From assembly GCA_012845835.1 (NCBI GenBank), contig JABAKD010000008.1, positions 7,734,775-7,798,774 of the forward strand: 64,000 nucleotides of DNA, read 5' to 3'. Below, in pieces: positions 22,035 to 33,107 of the stretch. Below the pieces are notes generated by a model. It was not told where the DNA came from, did not search any database, and worked only from the letters and a program-made list of their open reading frames with translations. Position 1 is the stretch's first letter; every line of letters starts with the position of its first letter. Both the position numbers and the translations under genes were made by a program. The DNA comes from Undaria pinnatifida (taxonomy: Eukaryota; Sar; Phaeophyceae; Laminariales; Alariaceae).

Positions 22035-22500
22035 CGACGGTGCACCTAGATAGAACGCAATACTCAAAGGCGCTAAGGGGGAACCCAGTTCAAGGGCGAT
22101 GAAGAACGAAAGTGTCCTCGTGAAACAGGCCTCCTTACGTGGAATACACCGCGGCTTAAACCCGAATCTCGTAAGGAGTGCCCTTATTGCTTACAAATGA
22201 AGTGGAGCAAGTACATGACATATCTGAGCAATATCTAAACCAACTACTTTGTGAATTGGAGCTTCGTCAGCTGGAGGAGGCGAGAGCAGCAAGGCCACCA
22301 GCGCTGGAGCCTATTCACCACGTGGACTCAGGTAGTGTCAATGCACGAGCTCGGTACAAGCTAAATAAATCGTGTCTATCAGAGGTCGAGGGCGGTCAGG
22401 TGACCCCGAGATATCGGTTATCACGAGCTGCAATCGATAACGGGAAGCAAGTATCACAAACTGTCCTTGACCTACGTTGACCAGACAAAAGTCTTGTATC
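22035..22500 (+). repeat. Dispersed repeat, copy 1 (direct pair with 27575-28045)
   Basis: About 460 bp match 27575-28045 in the same orientation with few changes, from gttacgacggtgc to accagacaaaa. A frame of about 100 codons (NARARYKLNKSCLSE) is conserved for most of its length, but the second copy shifts frame near the end. I do not recognise the product. Confidence 0.9.
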
Positions 22501-23420
22501 ATGGTGTCCAATCCGATAATCGAACTCGCGTTTCCATCGTTTTTTTTTTTTTTCCCGAAAAAGTTGCTGATGATACCAGGCATGTTTCGTCACCACCCAT
22601 ACAGATGGGTGCAAACCCCGTCTGTCCATTTTTTTTTACGGGCGTAGGAGAGACGAGAGCACATGTTTGCTCTGTTGAACAAACACAAGGTTGTCCTCAT
22701 GACCGAAAGTAGACTCCATGTTCGCGTGTGATCATGGAATCATGTTCGGGTGTCATCATGGCACACGTGCTCTATGCTCAATCCCGAGTGGCGTGCCTGT
22801 TTTTTCCAGTGTCAAACATATCACGTCCCACAAACGAATAGGCTGACGGGTAGGAATATAAACAATGCATGTATGTATGCACGTACGCATTAAACATATA
22901 TATGTTTCAGATTAATATGAAAACATCCAAAACATGTGAGTATCATGTATGTGCATTTGTGGATGCGGCTACCTCCTATTTGTGGTTGATTTGTTTAGAA
23001 TACGCCCACTATGAATTACGGTATTTCCCCCGTATATATCGGGACAATGGTGATTGCTTCAACGCATGCCTGTTCACGCTGGGGACCGTCTCGTAACGAG
23101 AGGGGAGGGGTGGCCACTCATTAGCACGACAACTAGACACGTCGGTGTTAAACATGGCCATACTCGTTGCAAAACGTGCCAGCGCTGGACAGGCGTCGAA
23201 TGGGAGCCACTCTCTTCAGGAGACTGGCACCTGTAGCGTTAATAACAATCTCAACAGCAGCTTCATACCTTTCGTGCATTTATGTCAAGGTTAGTTTGCC
23301 CTCGCCTGTTGCAGCCCTAACTTTTACGTGCCGGTAGGGTAAGTTTTACTGAGATTTAGTTTTAGCGTACACGAGAAGATACGTCGGTATAGTTCCGTTA
23401 GCAATTACAAGACACTCGAA
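22501..23420. other. No gene recognised
   Basis: Homopolymer T runs lie at about 22540-22555 and 22630. A short direct repeat (catgttcgcgtgtgatcatgg and catgttcgggtgtcatcatgg) lies at 22720-22765. Nothing else is supported. Confidence 0.4.
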
Positions 23421-23429
23421 CACGTAATA

Positions 23430-23850
23430 TATTTGGTTTCATAGAACGAAGCAAGAGCTGGCCATTGGACCGAGATGCGGCGACATGATGTCCCCGCGCA
23501 TCAGCCTAGAGATGTACTAGCGAGATGACGCGACTACATGTTGTCGAGACCGATTGCTAGAAACCTCGAACAGACGTCAATAGTAACTAACTAGTACGGG
23601 GTGTATAGAACGGATGGAGATCTTGCCACAGGGCCAAGATGCGCAGATATGAAGTCTCACCGCGTCAACTAAGAGAGGTGTTGCTGAGAGGACGTAACGG
23701 CATCCCGTCAGGACCGATTGACGGCATCCTCGAAAAGACGACATTAGCTTATACCCAGTCGTATTGGTTTGTACTGCGTAGCAAGAGTACGCCGCAGAGC
23801 CAAGATGCATAGACGCGCCTGCGAGATGATGGGATTATACCATGTCACCG
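23430..23850. repeat. Diverged tandem repeat, about 180-190 bp units
   Basis: Blocks with gagatgcgg/caagatgcgc/caagatgcat words, each followed by a bounded set of similar phrases (gaccgattg, ctcgaa), recur near 23470, 23635 and 23800. Similarity is moderate and the units are irregular. Confidence 0.5.
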
Positions 23851-23989
23851 CGGGCGTTATTTACTCTTGGCAAGGCAACAGTAAAAGTTGACAGGTTGTG
23901 CTTCGTATTACAGTAGTCTGCATGGGATAACTACCTGTTTATTTCAGGAAATCTATTTTTTAATATTTTTTTCCCGGTCGCAAGGAAAA

Positions 23990-24240
23990 ACTTGAAGAAT
24001 CCCTGGGACGAAGATTCAAATTTGCAGGTCTGGCAGAGCTCGGGCGTGACCGCTCTAGTGCGAACATGCGGCACGGTTTGACAGCACTAAGACCGAGTTG
24101 TGTTCGTCGCAACTCCCGTCTCGACTCAACCCGCGTGGCCGAAGCATGGTGCTTGGGTTTGGCGATGAGGCTTGACTCACCAAGCTGCAAAAGCTGCCAC
24201 TCTGTCGTCCCTTCCTTGTTTTCCAGGAACATGTTTGTTG
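23990..24240. repeat. Inverted-repeat partner of 25885-26035
   Basis: Read forward, gtgttcgtcgcaactcccgt through ccttgttttccaggaa matches the reverse complement of 25885-26035. The arms are about 150 bp with visible substitutions and are separated by about 1.65 kb. Confidence 0.75.
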
Positions 24241-25517
24241 CTGTTGTTTTCTCACATTAGCTCTTGTCAAAAATCTAGAGTCCGTGGTCACATAAAGGTG
24301 CTGGAGCCCTAGGAAGATCCGAAAAACCAAGTGAAATCAAAATTCGTCCGGGAAATACTACGCTTTCCCGCCTAAAAACGCACGATACGGAAAAAGGCGC
24401 ACAAGTGAAAAGGTCCAATGTGCAAACTGAACTCACATGGCCGCGGGTATCCACTCAACTACAGCATAGAGCTCCCCCGTTCCCACAACTTACCAACTCG
24501 CGGCCACAAACTACAGCCGTTGGGCTGCCTGCACCGTACGAACCGTACGGTAATCGTGAGTATAGACGAACGCGCGCCTGCTGTCTGGAGTGCTATCAGA
24601 GTGACGACCCGTGGGCATGCAGTGAAACAAGAGCAATGGAAAAAAAAACCACAGTACAGATATCAATGATCGCCTCTCCTTCCCGAGTTATTTGACAGGT
24701 TGCAGCGCGGCTACGACGCCCGAGCCTGAAAAATGAAAATTGCGGCGGGTCGTTCCCCGTGAAGGGTATACAACTCTTCTACAAACTCTACGAAAATCAG
24801 TGACGTAAGTAACATGTTGTAATACTGCCTCGTAAAAATAACCCTAAAAAAAAAGACGATCGCTGCTTTCATGATGATGATGTGCGTGCCGGTCGTGGGT
24901 CTCCGAGTGCCATCCTCCTGCTGTGTGTGGTTCTTCGTGGCCGCCTCATCGCCTTAGCTCACTCGGCCCGCTCCTTCGCACTTGCTCTCGTCCACACTCA
25001 ATTCCAATCGGTTCGCCTTCTCCCCCGTCCAAAAAAAAACAAAATGCTCCACGCAGTTTGCGGTATTGATCTGAAAAACGAAAATTCTCGTTCAAGGAGA
25101 GTTGAATCCGTCTCTTCCCCGCCCGTCGACGGCCAGTCGCCCTTCTCCCTCGTCGTCGAATCCAGCCTCCTGCCGGCGCAGTCCCCTCCACGCAAACCGA
25201 GACTGCGCCGTAGCGTGGCTCGTGGTGGCACCTGCCTCCGCGCACGAGGATCCCGATGAAGCATTTCTGCCCCGCCGCTGCTGCCTAAAAAGACGCGCGA
25301 ATCGTAGGTGACCATGCCTAACGCACCACGTACGACCCAACTCTACCGCCACGCCTAAGCCTCGCCGGCCACACGCAGCAGCAGGAAGGTATCACTCCTT
25401 GAGGGTGAGTCCGGCCTTACACCCGCCAGAAAGACCCCCCACACTCGCTACAAGCCTGCTTGGGCATGCTTCGCAGCATGTCTTACCGAGGCGGCAAGGG
25501 AGAACGAATTAGTAATA
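24241..25517. other. No gene recognised
   Basis: Open frames here lack recognisable domains and overlap on both strands. The GC rises around 24880-25380. Confidence 0.4.
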
Positions 25518-25520
25518 TAT

Positions 25521-25883
25521 AGGGCCGGAGCTTGGCTCTCCGAGCACAAAAGGCTGGCTCGCCCGGCACCCCAAAGCCCACAGGCCCGTTGGCCCGGAAT
25601 CCGTTTCCAATTTAGACGCTTGCAGCGTGAGGCAGCGTGGGGGGTGTTGGCCTGTTACGGCAGTACAAACATGCGGTGCTGCTGTAAAAATCGGGAAAAC
25701 AAGCAACACTTGATTTTTACAGAAGCACCGCGTGTTTATACCGCTGTAACGAGCCAAGACCTCTCACGCTGCCTCACGCTGCAAGCGTCCAGATTGAAAC
25801 CGAGTGCCGGAGCAACGGGCCTGTGGGTCTTGGGGTGCCGGGCAACCGAACTATTTGTGCTCGGATAGCCAAGCTCCGGCCCT
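25521..25883. mobile_element. 363-bp foldback (MITE-like) element
   Basis: The two halves are inverted copies. The left starts agggccggagcttggct and the right ends agccaagctccggccct; the turn lies in a loop of about 20 bp near 25690-25712, where tgtaaaaatc meets gatttttaca. Arms of about 170 bp look roughly 85% identical by eye. The 3-bp sequence tat precedes (25518-25520) and follows (25884-25886) the element, consistent with a TA or 3-bp target duplication. There is no transposase frame; mirrored frames on the two strands reflect the palindrome. Confidence 0.87.
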
Positions 25884-25884
25884 T

Positions 25885-26035
25885 ATTTTTTCCTGGAAAA
25901 CGAGGCGGGGACGACCGAACAGCAATTTTGCAGCAGCTCGGAGAGACAAGCCCGTCGCCAGACCCTAGCACCGTTCTTCGTCCACAAGGGGTCAGTCGAG
26001 ACGGGAACGGCGACGAACACACCCCTTTCCTGTCG
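25885..26035. repeat. Inverted-repeat partner of 23990-24240
   Basis: The arm begins immediately beyond the foldback element with cctggaaaacgaggcgggga and ends near gacgaacaca. It matches the reverse complement of 24090-24235. Confidence 0.75.
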
Positions 26036-26299
26036 AGACGATGCGGCTACCTCTTTTTTCCACGAGCCGCGGTGCTTGTTCTCTTCCAGAGCTGGAAATT
26101 CAGCTCCGAATTATCTTATCTCTATCTACCAATTTTGAATTGCCGCTTACCAGGTAGAGAAAACAATTCCCAAATAAAATTCCTGGAAAAAACAGGTGTT
26201 TCTCATTTGCGGGCCCATATGTGTACGAAGAAGATGAGATTAGCACAGTAAGTACAGGATAAAACAGCGTTCTTTTAATAGTAATGTTGTATTGAAATT

Positions 26300-26745
26300 A
26301 AGTACTATTGTTGATATTAACGTGCACCGTGTACGGTATCGCGTATCTGACCTGTCTCAGGCCGACCGGCTGGGGGGGAAAGTACGACGGCTTGTCAGAG
26401 TCATACGTAAAATATATAGATAATTTCAAGCGGTGTGTAGGTGGTGATCGGGAATTTCGTATGTTCACTCAGTGTGCCAGAAAACGATCAGCTCGAGGAG
26501 CAGAACTAAGGCGACAATTGATGGTGTTATCAGCGTACACCGTCGATGGTTTCGCGTGGCTGAGCTGTGCCAGGCCAACTGGCTGGGGGGGAATGCACGA
26601 CGGTTTGGCATAGCCATACTCGTACATATTATATGTATAGGATTGCGATTGGTATGTAGGGGGTGATCGAGTGGAAAGTTGGCATGGTCACTCATTCTGG
26701 CAAAAGGCCACCGCCATGAGCAGAACTAAGCTGGGTTAGGGTTAT
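26300..26745. repeat. About 220-bp tandem duplication
   Basis: Two units share aligned phrases: a ggccgaccggctggggggg/ggccaactggctggggggg block (about 26361 and 26571) and a ggtggtgatcg/gggggtgatcg block. They also share gagcagaactaag. Confidence 0.85.
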
Positions 26746-26754
26746 AGAGGTTAT

Positions 26755-27460
26755 TCAGGCAAAAGTGTAAGACATCGACGAAAGGTCATTGCGAAGTACC
26801 CAGCTAAAATGCGATCGCATGAAAGTGCAGCACGTTGGCAAAAGGCTAACGTGACGTGCGGATGGGTATGATGTCACGGGCGAAAGTTTGAAACGGCGAC
26901 AAAAGGTCAACGCGGATCATCAAGCCCAAACAAAAAGGCGTTCGCATGAAAGCACAGCACACCGGCAAAATCCCAGCGCGAGGTGTGGACTAGTACGATG
27001 CCTTGGGTTACAGTGTGAATCATCGACAAAAGGGCAACGTGCAGTACCAAGCCACTCCCCCCCCCGCAACCTATACCCTCCCCCCAACTACCCGGGCGCA
27101 GTATGAAACGGCGACAAAAGGTCGACGCGGATCACCAAGCCCAAATAAAGGCGTTCGTATGAAAGCACAGCACGCTGGCCCATCCTAGCGTGAGGTGTGG
27201 ACTAGTACGATGCCTCGGGCGACGTTCGTATGAAGCACAGCACGCTGGCAAATCCTAACGTGAGGTGTGGACTAGTACGATGCTTCGGGCGACAGTACAA
27301 ATCCTGGACGAAAGGTCGACGTGCAGTACCAAGCCACCCCCCCATCACAAACAACCCCCCCCCCAACTAACGGGGCGATAGTGCGACACATCGAGTAAAG
27401 GTCGACGTGGAGTACCAAGCCAACCCCCCCCCCAAACTAATGGCAACCGATGAGCTCTTT
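26755..27460. repeat. Satellite-like array with poly-C runs
   Basis: Phrases gacgaaaggtc/gacaaaaggtc, gcatgaaagcacagcac, gaggtgtggactagtacgatg and gtaccaagcca recur in a consistent order. Several units end in runs of eight to nine C. Unit length varies from about 110 to 210 bp. Confidence 0.85.
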
Positions 27461-27574
27461 TAAGAAGCAATGGATCTTGGGTTGAAAAGTAGCTGCCGAA
27501 TTTGCATGTTCTGATATAGTGCACCATCGGGAGTGTCGCGTGATTGCCCCTTTCTGGTCACTCAGCTGGGGGGA

Positions 27575-28045
27575 TGTTACGACGGTGCTCCTAGATAGAA
27601 TGCAATACTCAAAGGCGCTAAGGGGAAACCCAGTTCAAGGGCGATAAAGAATGAAAGTGCCCTCGTGAAACAGGCCTCCTTACGTGGAATACACCGGCTT
27701 AGACCCGAATCTCGTAAGGAGTGCCCTCATTGCTCACAAATGAAATGGAGCAAGCACATGACATATCTGAGCCATATCTAAACCAACTACTCTATGAGTG
27801 GGAGCTTCGTCACCTGGAGGAGGTGAGGGCAGCAAGGCCACCAGCGCTGGAGCCCATTCACCACGAGGATCCAGGTAGTGTCAATGCACGAGCTCGGTAC
27901 AAGCTAAATAAATCGTGTCTATCAGAGATCGAGGGCGGTCAGGTGACCCGAGATATCGGTTTCACGAGCGGCGCAATCGATAACGAGAAGCAAGTACCAC
28001 AAACTGTCCTTGACCTACGTTGACCAGACAAAACTCTTGTACCAT
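27575..28045 (+). repeat. Dispersed repeat, copy 2
   Basis: This is the partner of 22035-22500. The flanking sequence differs on both sides, so the copies moved or were duplicated as a unit of about 460 bp. A one-base difference near 27950 changes the frame relative to copy 1. Confidence 0.9.
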
Positions 28046-29062
28046 CGCCCCACCAGTATCTTTTGAAAAAGGGGATGGCCTCCACCTGTGCGGCTACTGT
28101 CTCCTTGTCTCCGCACGATATCCGTCCCCCATATGGGAGATCATATGTGTTTTCAGGTCTGCCACGGTCTCTGCGGTGTGTTGACATACTTCCCATGCAC
28201 ATTACTCGAACCTTCCTCAGGGCGGGAGTGCAGTATCGCGAAGTTTTAGGTGTGTAGGCGTATGGTATGCCTCTTGAGTTTGGATTTCTGTTTGAAAACA
28301 GCTTGATGTTGTTGTGCGTTTGGAGATGCCTTTCCAAACCGTGCTTAAAGTGCTTATATTTAAAGCGAAGATCACATGTGAAATGGTATTCAGGTCTCTA
28401 TATCCAATAGACTCCACTAGACCAAGGCTACGGTAGGGGGGGTACCCCCATTTTCACTGGTGTGTTTGAGCCACTCACGAGTGACTCTATATCCTACGGA
28501 TGAAAATGGTTCAGGCAGTTGTCTAGGGAGTTTAACACAGCTGTAGTTTCCCCAAGGTCTCTCTTCCGTATCGTTCTCCTTTTTATTATTTCCTCGAAGG
28601 GTCTAAATCAAAAAGATAGAGAAGAGGAGCGAACATGTATGACCGCGGTCTAGATACATATGCACAGTATTTTAAAAAGGGGCAATCCAATCTCCTTTAT
28701 ACACCCTACAAAATGGCTACCTTTAATACCATAACACATGGTGATTTGAAGCACTTAAATGGCTGGCTACCGTCTCCTGTGGCGCCCCTCTTCTGCAGTC
28801 CCATGATGTTGTGAAGATGATCTTGGATTCTTGGAGTGCGTTGTGTGAAGATTTGGGGCCACTTGAACCCCGAATTGGTTAGAAAACGAGTATGCACTTA
28901 TCTGGGAGCAGGTGTGTGCCGTTTTAGAAGCTCAATGTCGAGGCGGCAGGATGCAGTTGATACAATAGTTTCACGACAGACCAAAGCCCCTTTGAAGCGC
29001 GGTGCTGCTAGCCGAAATATTACTGAGTTTTTCACCAGCGTCTGAAATGGCGCCACTGAGGC
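28046..29062. other. No gene recognised
   Basis: No domain, RNA gene or tandem structure stands out here. Confidence 0.4.
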
Positions 29063-29176
29063 TCCACGCATGCACATTATACTAGGAAGTGTACCTAGTT
29101 GTGTGCATCCCGCGTGCCCCACGCATGCAAATTAGACTAGGAAGTGTACCTGATTGTGCGCATCCCGTGTGCCCCT
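29063..29176. repeat. 56-bp tandem duplication
   Basis: The word ccacgcatgca starts at 29063 and 29119. The two 56-bp units share actaggaagtgtacct and the end phrase gcatcccg.gtgcccc. Confidence 0.93.
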
Positions 29177-30410
29177 TTTGGCCACGGTTTTGTCAGCTCT
29201 ATTTCAATTTTAGCATTTACAAGGGCGACGGCGGGTGAGCGAGCGAGCGAGCGTGCAGCAGCGACGGACGATCGACGAGGGCGGCCCAAGGCCGCCGCGG
29301 TCGATCGAGCAGCGTTGGGCGCGCGGTCGACCGAGCGGCAGCGGGCGCAACGGATATGGCACAGCAACAACTAACACCAGTCTTACCGCACGACGAGATA
29401 TGCATGTCCAGCAATCATTCATTCAGCAGCAGGGGCTAATAAATAATGTACTTCGTAAGTGGTATCCCGAACTACGCCAGGACGGCGTCGGTATAGGGGA
29501 CAAAAACAAAAATACCAAAAATAACTGGTCCACGATCCACACCCGATTATGCAATCCACATATCAGGTAAATTGACACACACTATATACATATGCCGGCA
29601 TCCACGCGTAGCCGACTAAAAAATACAAAACCGAACCACGTACTCACTACAACAACAAACAGTAGAGTGATTTCAGTGTGCAGCATCACAGCAGTACGTA
29701 CAGCAGTAGTAGTAGCATCTGTATAGTGGTAACAGTAACATGGTATGGTACAATCAATGGCCAGCGAAAACAGTGTTACACGTATATATGTATGGTGCAG
29801 CACCAGGTACACCCACCCACGGAGGGCGATAGTAAACAAGACCAATTTTTGATGTCTAAAAGTAGGTAAATATAAAGGATTTGTGTGTACCGTAGGTACT
29901 ATTTACTATGTTCCTCTATTAATACGACGAATGTGATTTCTCTTTCAACCAAAATTGCATGGCACCCCGATGGCTGTTTTTACGCATGTCAAGTCCACTC
30001 TCGCGGCACACCGCGAACACCATCCATCTTTCGAACCGTGCCGAACCATGCCGAACCGTACATTTTAAAATTAATGTTAAAACCAGTACATTGGTATTCA
30101 GTGACGTGATTGACTTGTTTTTCCGTGTCCGGCAGAATATCGACCTATCATCAAACCGTATGAAACGTGCGACACGGTTCGTACGCGTAAAACTGTCTAT
30201 TTACAAAATAAAATCTACATTTCATCCATTTATACTTGAAGCATAAACCAAGAGGTCGACATTGCCACTTTTTGACACGCCACACACCTCGATCAACGTC
30301 AGGCCACGATTGTCTTGCTTGCGATAACAGCGGCCTAAGAAACAAGACCAATGATCACTTTCCTGGCATCATCCCCGATGTTACGGGTGATGCCGTCGAA
30401 CATCTCTCTC
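29177..30410. other. No gene recognised; GC-rich island at 29220-29350
   Basis: A GC-rich stretch with gagcgagcgagc and gatcgacg words lies at 29220-29350. The rest is AT-rich and gene-free by eye. Confidence 0.4.
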
Positions 30411-30416
30411 CTCGGC

Positions 30417-30905
30417 ACTCTACTCTTCCTACGCCCCCCCCTCCCCTTCCACTTGGACCTTTCCCGCCCCTTGTCCTCCTCGTCCTCCTCCTCCTCACCA
30501 TCTTCCGTATATCTCTCGTCCTCGTCTTCCGTATATTCCTCATCCTCGTTCTCATCCTCCCAACCTCCCCATTCTCCTCTTTCTTCTCATCCTCCTCCCT
30601 CTCTCCTCCTCCCCCTCCTCGCCCATCATTTAGTCCATTTCCTCCTCCATCTCTTCCTCATTCATGTCCTCCATGTGCTCCACCTCCCCTTCTCCTCTTC
30701 CTCCTCATCCTCCTCCTCCCCCTCCTCCTTCTCCTCACCCGTCATGTAGTCCATCCTCTCCACCTCCTCATTCGTGTCGTTCATGTGTTCCACCTCCCCC
30801 TTCTCCTCTTCCTCCATCTTCATCCTTCCTCTCCTCGTTCATGTCCTCCATGTGCTCCACCTGCCCTTCTCCTTTTCCTCCTCCTCATCCTCCTCCTCCA
30901 TCTCT
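30417..30905. repeat. Polypyrimidine tract (CCTCCT-rich) with imperfect internal repeats
   Basis: Almost all bases on the plus strand are C or T, mostly in cctcct and ttcctc words. Blocks containing catgtcctccatgtgctcc recur near 30664 and 30840, with variants near 30740 and 30780. On the minus strand one frame gives Glu-rich stretches of the EVEHMEDMNEEE type, but they are interrupted, so I do not call a gene. Confidence 0.85.
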
Positions 30906-31089
30906 TTTTTCGTATCGCCGTCTCCTCTACGTGCTGCATCGTCTGTCAAACTGGGCGTAGTGTTTCTTTTTTCGAAATCGCACCATTCGCCTGGTGTTCG
31001 ACTTGCCCTTTTGCTGTGGCGAACCTATACAGCGAAATCAGTTAACACACCAGGGTGGTATATACGTCCACAAATCGAAGTTAATTTTT

Positions 31090-32080
31090 GAATAGGACCG
31101 AATGGGGTGGTCGGGAATGTTTATTGCAGTGAGTGGTGCTGGTACAGCAGATCGGCCCGGATTTTCACTAATCTGACCTCAGATTAACATCTCAAACTGT
31201 AGGTGTGTTATATGTACAGCAACAGACAGCGGTATCGCAAAAACGACAGGGTGGTGTAGATCCAACTTCAAAATCTGGACCCTTCTCCGGTCATAGGACA
31301 TGGATGGGATGGTTGGGAATGTTTGCTGAGTGGGACAGCAGATCGGCCCCGGATTTGTCTAATCTGACCTCAGATGAACATTTCAGACTGTAGGTGTGTT
31401 ATATGTACAGAAACAACAGCTATCCTTTTAATGGGTTTAGACGCGAACAATAGTCAATATAATATCAATTTGCACAAGATTATTGGTCAAGTACATGTGT
31501 AACAACACTTTTCTGAGCGGTGGACGCAGGGTGGTCTCAATCTAAATTCAAAATCAGGACCCTTCTCTGGTCATAGGACAAGAATGGGGTGGTTGGGTAT
31601 GTGTGTTGGGTGGGACAGCAGATCGGCCCGGATTTTCACTGATCCGACCTCAGATTAATATGTCAAATCCAATTCTGAACCGGATATGGATGGGTTGGTT
31701 GGGAATTGTTGCTGCGTGGGACAGCAGATCGGCCTCAATTTTCACTAATTTGACCTCAGATGAACATTTCAGCTTGCAGGTGTGTTATATGTACAGCAAC
31801 AGCTATCCTTTTAGTAGATTGAGACGCAAAAAAAGTCAGTAAAATATCACATTGCAGAAAATTATTGGTCAAGTACATGTATAACAACACGTTTCCGAGC
31901 GGTGGACGGCAGGGTGGTGTAAATCTAACTTCAAAATCAGGACCCTTTTCTGGTGATAAAGGATAAAAATAGGGTGTGGTTGGGAATGTGTGTTGGGTGG
32001 GACAGCAGATCGGCCCGGATTTTCACTAGTGTGACCTCAGATTAACGTTTCAATTTCAATTCTGGACCCAGAACAACACA
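31090..32080. repeat. Diverged tandem array, cagatcggccc units
   Basis: The phrase acagcagatcggcc followed by ttttcact(a/g)atctgacctcag recurs near 31145, 31336, 31617, 31720 and 32000. It is followed in several copies by gtgtgttatatgtacag. Spacing alternates between about 100 and 290 bp, so the array has nested deletions. Confidence 0.88.
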
Positions 32081-32471
32081 TTTGACCCCAGATTACCAAT
32101 CTGACCTAAGATCAACAGTTCAGGTTGTAGACGTTTATACTAAAGAATAAACACTTCAAAAATACCCAACTTCATTTATAAAATGACTACGGTCCGTTTA
32201 TGTTGGAAAATTTTTTTTAGACGATTCCACCAAGCCCCAACTGTACCAACCGGTGTTTCCCCCGAGCGCCAAACCCTTTATTACCTGGTACCACTATAAA
32301 GTGCGCTTATTCTACCCGAAGGAAAGCAATGATGTCGCACGTCAAAATTGTAGACCCGTGGGAAACCGGGAAACCCACTCAAATTCCGCTTGGAGTGAAA
32401 GTGACCTCACTCCAAAAGGGGGGACCCAGTGAGCCCTTCCTTTTACATCGGTTTAAGCTGACCTCTTTATC

Positions 32472-32795
32472 ATGGCTAGCGTACAGGGCGACTCATTCGA
32501 TCAAACGGCGTTTGTAGCTTCGGCTTCCCTCGCCTCGGATCACGTGAGACTATTTGGATCAGGAGAGAAAGACGAAGTGCCTATTTTGGCACCAACGAAG
32601 AACACTGCTTGGAATTCGATCGTAGACGCACTCGGCTCTACCATCAACACGCACACCATGCGGATCTCGATCACCAAAGAGGGGGTAGATGCTATCCGAG
32701 ACACATCAGAGCAGGACTGGCAAGATCAAAGCAGCGCAGGACGTGTTGAGTATAGCGGACAAATGGTGGAACCTAACATACCTTGTACGTGGTAA
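32472..32795 (+). CDS. Hypothetical protein (107 codons), weakly supported
   Basis: The frame begins ATGGCTAGCGTACAGGGC and is uninterrupted to 32795. The product is polar with no membrane segment or Cys cluster (GEKDEVPILAPTKNTAWNSI). Composition looks more protein-like than neighbouring frames, but no family is recognised. It could be the N-terminal part of a retroelement Gag or a chance frame. No splice sites were convincing. A separate 62-codon frame at 32329-32517 overlaps its start. Confidence 0.25.
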   Translation: MASVQGDSFDQTAFVASASLASDHVRLFGSGEKDEVPILAPTKNTAWNSIVDALGSTINTHTMRISITKEGVDAIRDTSEQDWQDQSSAGRVEYSGQMVEPNIPCTW

Positions 32796-33107
32796 AAGCA
32801 GGTAGATATTTTGTTTGGCAGCTGTTGCGTCTGAATGATCTGCACAAAACGGTGTAAGTCCAAAAAACGGACGCAGAAAGTCGTGAAGCTCGGTTGGAAG
32901 TTCCACAATGACATTGCCTTTCGGAAATGGGAAATTGACCAGCAGCTGGTAGGCGATGGGCAGTCACTCTGAGCAACATTCTTCACGTACGTAGAAAGAC
33001 CTCTACAGCACGACGCTATCTCCAGCACGACGCTATTATTCAGACGCGAGTTTTACATCAGTTAGTGGATTTTCCCCCGAGCTTAGAGTGCACTGGAGAT
33101 ATGACCT

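Noticed and set aside
22080-22110. 5.8S rRNA fragment (gcgatgaagaacg)
   Set aside because: The match is a short word only; flanking sequence does not continue like 5.8S rRNA, and it is part of a dispersed repeat.
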